This document shows positions 15,890-21,190 of a DNA stretch of 27,460 bases, piece by piece (the first letter of the stretch is position 1; the number at the start of each line of letters is the position of its first letter). The notes under the pieces are model-generated. The model worked only from the letters and a program-made list of their open reading frames with translations. It ran no database searches and was not told where the DNA came from. The translations under genes and the position numbers were made by a program. The stretch comes from CAZIKB01 sp964539665 (lineage in GTDB: Bacteria; Zhuqueibacterota; Zhuqueibacteria; Oceanimicrobiales; Oceanimicrobiaceae), in the NCBI GenBank assembly GCA_964539665.1, contig CAZIKB010000086.1:1-27460 (forward strand). Direction: 5' to 3'.

Positions 15890-18061
15890 CTAGTTTCTTT
15901 CAATATTTTTCATATTAATCACTGGCTCACATTCTAACATACAAGTCGCTCCCGCTTTTATTTGCGCTCCAGCTTTTGGGTCCTGTTTTTTCACCCGGCC
16001 GCTGCCAAAAATTTTAACATCTAATCCTCTCAAACTCAACTCTGAAACGGCTTTGCGTAAAGATAAATCTTTTAATTCAGGCATTATTATATATCCTGAT
16101 TTCTGGGGATAATCGGCTAAAGTTAAGATTATCTCCGGATATTCATTCTTATCTGCTGGATAGGTTAATTCCAGTTTTTGCACAATGTTGCCTTCACCAA
16201 ATATCTTCGGTCTGATATTTAGCTCATCAAGAATATGGAGTGCTGTTTCTTTTCTTCTTCCCTCTAAATCAGGAATCAGACCAGGTTTTTTGTTTTTAGA
16301 TTTATTTGACATATCAGCCGAATGCCGCTCATTTGGCTGTTTGTACATGCTCAGAATACGGTTGAGAATATTTCGAAATACCGGCGCCGCGATACTTCCC
16401 CCGGAATGAAAGGGGGTGGGCTCATCAATGGTTACATAGATCGATAACTGAGCCTGTTCAGAGGGATAGAATCCTGCGAACGAGGCCACAAATTGCGAAT
16501 CTGAATATCCAGGCCGGTCTTGCCGGGGCTTTTGCGCGGTACCCGTTTTTCCTGCTATTTTGATGTCAGGTATTTTCGCGAGCTGGCCTGTACCGATTTC
16601 AACAACATCTGTCAATATCTCTGCTAATGTTGTTGCGGTTTCACTATCCATTACCTCCCGAATAATCTGAGGCTTAAATTGATATAAGGATTTATTATCC
16701 GGACTCCGAATATCTTTAATTATGCCAGGTTTCATGAGCTTGCCACCGTTGGCAATAGCGCTATAAGCCATGGCAACCTGGAGAGGCGTCACAGCTACTT
16801 CGTGTCCGTACGATATGGCAGCTAAAGAAAAATTAGACCAATTAAGAGGTTTTTTTAATATACCAGAAACTTCCCCGGGTAGTTCAATGCCAGTTCGGGT
16901 TCCAAATCCAAAATTTCTGGAAGCCAGATATAAGTTATATTTACCAATTTCCTGAGCTATTTTTGCTGTGCCAATGTTGCTGGAATTAATAAATACTTTA
17001 TTAAAAGAAAGCCAGCCGTATTCTTTGGAATCGTGTATTTCCTCGCCAAACAAAGTATATTTACCATTCTCACAAAAGATTATGTCATCGAGACGATTAT
17101 GTTTTCCTGACAGCGCAGCTAACATGGTCACGATTTTGAACGTAGAACCAGGCTCAAATATATCTGTGATTGCTCGTATCCTCCAGGATTCAGGTTTATT
17201 TTTGGTAGCTTCATTGGCATTAAATCCAGGCGCCGCGGTCATGGCTAAAATCTCACCAGTATTTGGATTTGTGACGATGACACAGCCGCCTTTGGCGTTT
17301 GATTTACTGACCGCTTTATTTAATTCCTCCTCCGCAATGGTTTGTATGACATTGTCAACTGTTAAAATAACGTGGTTACCACTTGTTTGCTCCCGGGAAG
17401 CGGAACTGACTGGCCTGATATATTTGCCCAGAGCGTCTTTGAGCAGAATGCTTCGGCCATCCTTTCCCGAAAGATAACTATCGTAAGCCAATTCGATACC
17501 GCTTATGCCCTGACCGTCAACATCGACAAAACCGATCACCTGTGCTAATTTATCATTTAATGGATAAACCCGCTCACTCAGTTCAATGATTTTTATTCCT
17601 GGAATATTCATTAACCTGATAATGGAGGCGGCATCTTCTTCGAGTTTTCTGGTCAGTAAAACAAAATCTTTCGCATTTCTAATTTTCTTCAATATGCTGT
17701 TTTTATTTTGCTTTAACACTCTCGCTAATTTCTGACTGGTGCCCTCGTAATCTTCAGCATACCTTTTATCTAAACCGATATCAAAACAAGGTTTGTTCAG
17801 GGCCAGAGCGGTCATGTTCCGATCATAGATCAAGCCCCTGGTTGCTTTTAGCACAAATGAGCGGGTGTACTGGTCTAATGCTTCCTGAATGTATCGCTCC
17901 TTATCAATAATCTGGATTTGGATTAATCTCAGGAAAATTATCACTCCTGACAGAAATAGCATAATCCGTATGAAATGAAATCGCCATGGTTTGTCAGCGC
18001 TTTGCTCAGTTATATCCCATTTTATTCGAGCTTTTGGGTGTATCTTATTTTGGTACTTCAT
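15890..18061 (-). CDS. ftsI: Septal transpeptidase FtsI/PBP3 with two PASTA domains
   Basis: A 723-residue class B penicillin-binding protein that cross-links septal peptidoglycan with FtsW. One N-terminal membrane anchor (about 28-48) is followed by the pedestal starting at ATRGLIYDRN. The transpeptidase motifs are complete: Ser306-x-x-Lys309 (GSTFK), Ser360-Ser-Asn362, and Lys505-Thr-Gly-Thr. Two PASTA domains follow (about 590-655 and 660-720), with the second opening MPELKDLSLRKAVSELSLRG. The length is well above Escherichia coli FtsI because of the PASTA tail. The gene overlaps the end of ftsL by 17 nt. Confidence 0.96.
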   Translation of the reverse strand: MKYQNKIHPKARIKWDITEQSADKPWRFHFIRIMLFLSGVIIFLRLIQIQIIDKERYIQEALDQYTRSFVLKATRGLIYDRNMTALALNKPCFDIGLDKRYAEDYEGTSQKLARVLKQNKNSILKKIRNAKDFVLLTRKLEEDAASIIRLMNIPGIKIIELSERVYPLNDKLAQVIGFVDVDGQGISGIELAYDSYLSGKDGRSILLKDALGKYIRPVSSASREQTSGNHVILTVDNVIQTIAEEELNKAVSKSNAKGGCVIVTNPNTGEILAMTAAPGFNANEATKNKPESWRIRAITDIFEPGSTFKIVTMLAALSGKHNRLDDIIFCENGKYTLFGEEIHDSKEYGWLSFNKVFINSSNIGTAKIAQEIGKYNLYLASRNFGFGTRTGIELPGEVSGILKKPLNWSNFSLAAISYGHEVAVTPLQVAMAYSAIANGGKLMKPGIIKDIRSPDNKSLYQFKPQIIREVMDSETATTLAEILTDVVEIGTGQLAKIPDIKIAGKTGTAQKPRQDRPGYSDSQFVASFAGFYPSEQAQLSIYVTIDEPTPFHSGGSIAAPVFRNILNRILSMYKQPNERHSADMSNKSKNKKPGLIPDLEGRRKETALHILDELNIRPKIFGEGNIVQKLELTYPADKNEYPEIILTLADYPQKSGYIIMPELKDLSLRKAVSELSLRGLDVKIFGSGRVKKQDPKAGAQIKAGATCMLECEPVINMKNIERN

Positions 18062-18371
18062 GGATGTCCTCCTGAGCTAAAAAAACCAATCCAAGGTTTT
18101 CCTGTGCAATTTCATGAATTCGGGCATAACTGGACAGCCTGATGACTTCAGCATGTGATTTCTCATTCTCTAACATTTGCTGTCTGTACCTGAGTTCAAG
18201 CTGCTGAATTTCAGTCAATTGTAAGTTGATTTGTACTTTTAACCAGATGTAAAAAATCATGATTGCACAACCAGAAAGAATAATCGCGAACAGCGTAAGC
18301 TTTGGATGACCTTTCTTTTTCGTTATGACAACCCGAGATTTTACCACTGGAATTTTTTTATAACGTGCCAT
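18045..18371 (-). CDS. ftsL: Cell division protein FtsL-like
   Basis: A 108-residue bitopic protein. A basic cytoplasmic tail (1-25) leads into one membrane helix (about 26-46), then a periplasmic coiled coil rich in Leu, Glu and Gln (about 48-85), and the motif YARIHEIAQENLGLVF, typical of FtsL/DivIC ends. FtsL scaffolds FtsQ-FtsB-FtsW-FtsI. The family varies strongly in sequence, so the call rests on topology, size, motif and its place directly before ftsI, with which it overlaps by 17 nt. The start lies downstream of repeat sequence, which may supply part of its 5' context. Confidence 0.88.
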   Translation of the reverse strand: MARYKKIPVVKSRVVITKKKGHPKLTLFAIILSGCAIMIFYIWLKVQINLQLTEIQQLELRYRQQMLENEKSHAEVIRLSSYARIHEIAQENLGLVFLAQEDIHEVPK

Positions 18372-18388
18372 AATAAACCAAATATTTT

Positions 18389-18416
18389 ACCACGGAATCA
18401 CCCGGAATTTCACGGA
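18389..18416. repeat. Inverted-repeat arm beside ftsL (CCGTG-type repeat)
   Basis: A 28-nt copy beginning ACCACGGAAT and ending TTCACGGA. It matches the reverse complement of 18857-18884 at 23 of 28 positions. The two arms face each other across the GxxExxY gene. Confidence 0.75.
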
Positions 18417-18425
18417 TGTCTATTT

Positions 18426-18800
18426 TTACTGAATCCTTCTTAACATCTCAAATTTATCTGCACAGAAATTGAATAGTAAACCAACTCTTAATCGAGTTGT
18501 TTTTAAATAATTAATCAACTGAGCCTCATCTTGATTTGTAAGAGCTTTGATTGCTTTATTCTCTACCAGCACTTTGTTGTCCACTAATAAATCAGCTCTA
18601 AACCTTTTTTCAAATGCAGCTTCTTTGTAATGAACATCTAAATCAACTTGTCTCTGGTATGGAATTTTAAGTAAATCCAACTCATAACACAAAGCATCCT
18701 CATAAACAGATTCTAAGTATCCTGGTCCTAATTCATAATAAACTTCCCGAGCAGCTCCAATAATTTTGTAAGTTAATTCTTCATAAAGCAATTCACTCAT
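18426..18800 (-). CDS. GxxExxY family protein (PD-(D/E)xK nuclease-like)
   Basis: A 124-residue protein with the name-giving motif G27-YL-E30-SV-Y33 inside the characteristic LGPGYLESVYEDAL block. The middle carries a PD-(D/E)xK-like core: Asp70 in RADLLV and Glu80-Asn-Lys82 in VLVENKA, followed by Gln93-LIN-Tyr97. The family is placed near the PDDEXK_3 nuclease fold; its biological role is not established. It has nothing to do with division and sits inserted between rsmH and ftsL, flanked by inverted CCGTG-type repeats, so it looks like cargo of a mobile cassette. Its ribosome site is a weak purine run. The family call is firm; nuclease activity is inferred. Confidence 0.92.
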   Translation of the reverse strand: MSELLYEELTYKIIGAAREVYYELGPGYLESVYEDALCYELDLLKIPYQRQVDLDVHYKEAAFEKRFRADLLVDNKVLVENKAIKALTNQDEAQLINYLKTTRLRVGLLFNFCADKFEMLRRIQ

Positions 18801-18856
18801 TTCTTTTCTTCTGTGTTGTTCCGTGCTAATAATTTTTAAAGTGTTTTCTATTTTTT

Positions 18857-18884
18857 TCCGTGTTACTCCGTGTAATTCCGTGGT
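18857..18884. repeat. Inverted-repeat arm upstream of the GxxExxY gene
   Basis: A 28-nt copy starting TCCGTGTTAC and ending ATTCCGTGGT, the inverted partner of 18389-18416. Nearby text (CTGTGTTGTTCCGTG, 18811-18825) is a further degenerate copy. Confidence 0.75.
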
Positions 18885-18910
18885 AAATTTATAAGTTATT
18901 TAATTCCTCG

Positions 18911-18946
18911 TTTTACCATGTCAGTCCGTGTTGTTTAGTGGTAAAA
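18911..18946. repeat. CCGTG-type repeat overlapping the rsmH 3' end
   Basis: TTTTACCA (18911-18918) and TGGTAAAA (18939-18946) are perfect inverted ends around a CCGTG core of the same repeat type. The rsmH stop codon (18921-18923) lies inside it. Confidence 0.6.
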
Positions 18947-19859
18947 TTTCCGCTGCCCGCAGTTTACTACTCCGGCTGCGTGGATTACGCTGCACTTCTA
19001 CCACGTCAGGTCGAACCGGCCGTTTGGTTAAAATTTTCAGCCGACCTTTTTGACCGCAAACGCAAACCGGCAGCTCTGGCGGACAAACGCAGCGCTCGCA
19101 CTCCTGCCTGAAAAAATCCTTCACAATCCGGTCCTCGAGTGAATGGTAGCTAATCACGACAATTCTGCTAAACGGCCCTAAGTAATCGAGGCATAATTTC
19201 AGCGCGGCAGCTAAATTATCAAGCTCATTATTTACAGCCACACGCAAGGCTTGATACAACCTCGCCAGCGATTTTACCCGATTCTGATACGGCAGAACTT
19301 TGCTCATCACCTCTGTTAACTCTTTTGTTGATTTGATTGGAGCTTTCATCCTTTCCCTGACTATATTGCGCGCAACGGCCCGGGACCTTCTTTCCTCGCC
19401 ATATTTCCTGAACAGCCCGCCGAGCTCATCTTCAGAATACGAGTTGATGATTTCGTAAGCAGCCAGCTTTTGTTTCTGGTTCATGCGCATATCCAGCTCG
19501 CCCGTCCCGCTAAAACTGAATCCACGTTCAGCCGTGTCAATCTGGTGAGAGGACAGGCCCAGATCGAGTAAAATGCCGTCTAACTGTTTTATATTTAAAC
19601 CATCCAAAATCTGATTAAATTCTCTAAAATTTGCTTGTTTAATGATTAATTTGTTTTTATATTTATGCAATCGTTCTTTCGCATGATCAAGAGCCTCGGC
19701 ATCCAGATCCAGACCAATGAGTTTTCCTTTTGGCTCGAGTCTTTTCAGGATGGCCTCCGCGTGACCGCCGCCTCCCAGTGTGCCGTCCAGAAAAAGACCA
19801 TTCGGATTACTGATAAGCAGCTCTAATGATTTTTGTAATAATACAGGCTCATGAAACAC
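18921..19859 (-). CDS. rsmH: 16S rRNA (cytosine-1402 N4) methyltransferase RsmH
   Basis: A 312-residue methyltransferase (formerly MraW) that N4-methylates C1402 in the ribosomal P site. The HEPVLL opening, the S-adenosylmethionine loop DGTLGGGGH (25-33), the LLDLGLSSHQID and ERGFSF motifs, and a VISYHSLEDRIVK block are all present. The C-terminal Cys-rich stretch ECERCVCPPELPVCVC is typical of many non-proteobacterial members. The start is GTG (19857-19859), without a clear ribosome site. The last residues (about LPLNNTD) are encoded within a dispersed repeat, after the conserved SSKLRAAE ending. Confidence 0.97.
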   Translation of the reverse strand: MFHEPVLLQKSLELLISNPNGLFLDGTLGGGGHAEAILKRLEPKGKLIGLDLDAEALDHAKERLHKYKNKLIIKQANFREFNQILDGLNIKQLDGILLDLGLSSHQIDTAERGFSFSGTGELDMRMNQKQKLAAYEIINSYSEDELGGLFRKYGEERRSRAVARNIVRERMKAPIKSTKELTEVMSKVLPYQNRVKSLARLYQALRVAVNNELDNLAAALKLCLDYLGPFSRIVVISYHSLEDRIVKDFFRQECERCVCPPELPVCVCGQKGRLKILTKRPVRPDVVEVQRNPRSRSSKLRAAEILPLNNTD

Positions 19860-19897
19860 AACTAAATTCTAAGATTATGGTTTTTATAATATTGTTT

Positions 19898-20227
19898 ACC
19901 ACGGAATCACACCGATACTTTAAAAAACTGGACTTCTGCAAAATATACATAAATGTCATTCTGAGCGACCTTTGGGAGTGAAGAATCTGAGACCACTAAC
20001 ATACTGTAAAAATGATAGTTTTGTGGATACAGATTCATCGTCACGGAGTTTATCCTGAGTAACGTCGAAGGATTCCTCAGAATGACAGATAAAGAGCATT
20101 TTGCAGAAGTCTTAAAAAAACAATAAATGCGTATGTATGATTCAATGTTCATTAAGAATTAATCAGGTTAAATCATTTGAAAAATAATTACATCAACTTA
20201 TCCGTGAATTTCCGTGTATTCCGTGGT
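19898..20227. repeat. CCGTG-type inverted repeat pair filling the mraZ-rsmH gap
   Basis: ACCACGGAAT at 19898-19907 faces ATTCCGTGGT at 20218-20227, each the start of a longer CCGTG-type arm. The right arm ends 4 bp before the mraZ stop codon. A second element (19931-20111) lies inside. The 372-bp gap 19860-20231 contains these repeats and no convincing gene. Confidence 0.65.
19931..20111. mobile_element. MITE-like 181-bp palindromic element between mraZ and rsmH
   Basis: Perfect 14-bp terminal inverted repeats, GACTTCTGCAAAAT and ATTTTGCAGAAGTC, bound the element. A second perfect pair, TGTCATTCTGAG (19954-19965) and CTCAGAATGACA (20076-20087), is nested inside. GTCATTCTGAG-type palindromes are widespread intergenic repeats in several bacterial phyla. 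The flanks TTAAAAAAC and TTAAAAAAAC may be a target duplication, although two extra bases separate the left flank from the repeat. It encodes no transposase, so it would need one supplied in trans. Confidence 0.7.
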
Positions 20228-20231
20228 TAAT

Positions 20232-20678
20232 TTAAATACCGAATTCTTCGTATTCTTCGAGTAATGATTTCTCTTCTGACATTTGGGAGATTTCGTCGTG
20301 GGTATCCGGATTCCAAAGTTGAATCGTGTCTACAGAGCCGATAATCCTGATTTTCTTTTCGATGCCAGCGTGTTTGTAGTAGTCGGTTGGAATATTGATT
20401 CTACCCTGGCTGTCTAAGGTCACTTCCGTAGTGTTCAAGCCAATCAGGCGTCGCAATCTGTTCGCCTTTTTATTGTGGCGTGGCAATTCAAGAATTTTGG
20501 CGGCTACTTGATCATTCCAAATATTATTTGGATACGCGGTCAGGAAATTCTCCTGTTCTTTGGAAACGATAAAGTTTGTTTGCTCAAGCAGTTCCATAGT
20601 TTTTCTAAACTTAGCCGGAATGTTGAGCCGGTTGTTATCGTCAATGGTATAATCAAATTTTCCGAGAAAATGCTCCAT
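20232..20678 (-). CDS. mraZ: Transcriptional regulator MraZ
   Basis: A 148-residue DNA-binding protein that controls the dcw cluster, acting as a ring-shaped oligomer. It has two SpoVT/AbrB-like halves: DYTIDDNNRLNIPAKFRKTM (about 9-28) and VTLDSQGRINIPTDYYKHAG (about 87-106). The second keeps the canonical DxxGR motif, while the first has DDNNR in its place. The C-terminal IQLWNPDTHDEI is typical. It is the first gene of the cluster, with three repeat boxes in its promoter for autoregulation. No clear ribosome site precedes the ATG. The gap to rsmH (372 bp) is unusually large and filled by repeats. Confidence 0.96.
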   Translation of the reverse strand: MEHFLGKFDYTIDDNNRLNIPAKFRKTMELLEQTNFIVSKEQENFLTAYPNNIWNDQVAAKILELPRHNKKANRLRRLIGLNTTEVTLDSQGRINIPTDYYKHAGIEKKIRIIGSVDTIQLWNPDTHDEISQMSEEKSLLEEYEEFGI

Positions 20679-20713
20679 GTCAGGCTTAAACTAATTGGTA
20701 TTCAAGATGGGAG

Positions 20714-20743
20714 GGTTCTCCATTTCACCCCATATTCTCCCAT
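20714..20743 (-). promoter_or_regulatory. Three MraZ boxes (operator of mraZ)
   Basis: On the minus strand ATGGGAGAAT, ATGGGGTGAA and ATGGAGAACC follow each other with an exact 10-nt period. TGGGN repeats spaced by five bases are the known MraZ target. The third box is TGGAG, a weaker copy. They lie just downstream of the -10, suited to autorepression. Confidence 0.8.
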
Positions 20744-20751
20744 TTCTTACC

Positions 20752-20781
20752 AATATACTCCAAATTACCTGTAAAAGTCAA
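20752..20781 (-). promoter_or_regulatory. Promoter of mraZ and the dcw cluster
   Basis: On the minus strand TTGACT (20781-20776), an 18-nt spacer and TATATT (20757-20752). Two phased A-tracts (centres near 20797 and 20808, about one turn apart) lie upstream and resemble an UP element. The MraZ boxes begin about 8 bp downstream of the -10. Confidence 0.7.
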
Positions 20782-20827
20782 GGGAAATTTATGTTTTTTT
20801 GAGATTTTTTTTCGCTTGACAGTTTGG

Positions 20828-20865
20828 AAAAAATTTGACAGTCATCTCAAAGATGACTGTCAAAT
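20828..20865 (-). terminator. Orphan terminator-like hairpin upstream of the mraZ promoter
   Basis: A perfect 15-bp stem (20833-20847 with 20851-20865, arm AGATGACTGTCAAAT) with a 3-nt loop is followed on the minus strand by a run of T. It would stop minus-strand transcription arriving from the right, but no minus-strand gene lies there now. It contains TTGACAG on both strands, so an operator is an alternative reading. Confidence 0.55.
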
Positions 20866-20905
20866 AGCCTGGTTTACAGAGTGAGATTATAAAACAATTA
20901 TTTTC

Positions 20906-20934
20906 TTGACAAATTGTTATATATTTGTTATATA
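20906..20934 (+). promoter_or_regulatory. Near-consensus promoter of the cas operon leader or of a small RNA
   Basis: TTGACA (20906-20911), a 17-nt spacer and TATATA (20929-20934) form a near-perfect sigma-70 promoter. Transcription would begin near 20941, directly at the start of a stable hairpin and about 250 bp upstream of the cas10 ATG. Confidence 0.75.
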
Positions 20935-20941
20935 TATTAAT

Positions 20942-20996
20942 AATTGGGAGGAGAATGATTCAGGTCTCCCGCCTTTGGCTGAATCAACTCCCAATT
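20942..20996 (+). promoter_or_regulatory. 5'-terminal leader hairpin of the cas transcript
   Basis: AATTGGGAG (20942-20950) pairs with CTCCCAATT (20988-20996), and TGATTCAG (20956-20963) with CTGAATCA (20979-20986). A 5-by-1 internal loop separates the stems and a 15-nt loop closes the hairpin. The sequence TGATTCAGG recurs at 21054-21062, allowing an alternative fold. Confidence 0.65.
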
Positions 20997-21058
20997 TCAT
21001 TTTGATTTCGCATCTGGGGTGTACATCTATCTGCTTATGGATTATGGATGATATGATT

Positions 21059-21091
21059 CAGGATGGATCTAGAATAAAGCATCCTGTTTTT
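21059..21091 (+). terminator. Terminator-like hairpin in the leader before cas10
   Basis: CAGGATG (21059-21065) pairs with CATCCTG (21080-21086) and is followed at once by TTTTT (21087-21091). The stem is short and the 14-nt loop is long, so termination may be partial. Its left arm overlaps the second TGATTCAGG, which could pair with CTGAATCA at 20979-20986 and undo it. Confidence 0.5.
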
Positions 21092-21190
21092 AATATAAAT
21101 TAAGCATCTAAATAGTCTATTTTTTTCAACAATTAGTTAACGGACTTATTGTTCATTTTAAGTTTAGTAATTGAACTTTTGGAGACATCC

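Noticed and set aside
18389..18946. The CCGTG-type repeats as a degenerate CRISPR array.
   Set aside because: Copies are inverted, irregularly spaced and flank a gene, which is typical of dispersed palindromic repeats rather than of an array.
19907..20152. An 81-codon open frame on the minus strand between rsmH and mraZ.
   Set aside because: It lies wholly inside the nested palindromic repeats, shows no protein family features, and is best explained by the repeat sequence.
20906..21103. A 65-codon plus-strand frame ahead of cas10 that might hold the missing HD domain.
   Set aside because: Its start coincides with the -35 box, it spans the leader hairpins, and the translation has no HD-type motif.
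21149..21190. A 14-residue N-terminal extension of Cas10 from an upstream TTG.
   Set aside because: No ribosome site precedes the TTG, whereas GGAG is ideally placed before the ATG at 21191.
20820..21190. A CRISPR array or repeat beside the cas genes.
   Set aside because: Only single hairpins and one 9-nt direct repeat are present. There are no regularly spaced repeats with unique spacers anywhere in the window.
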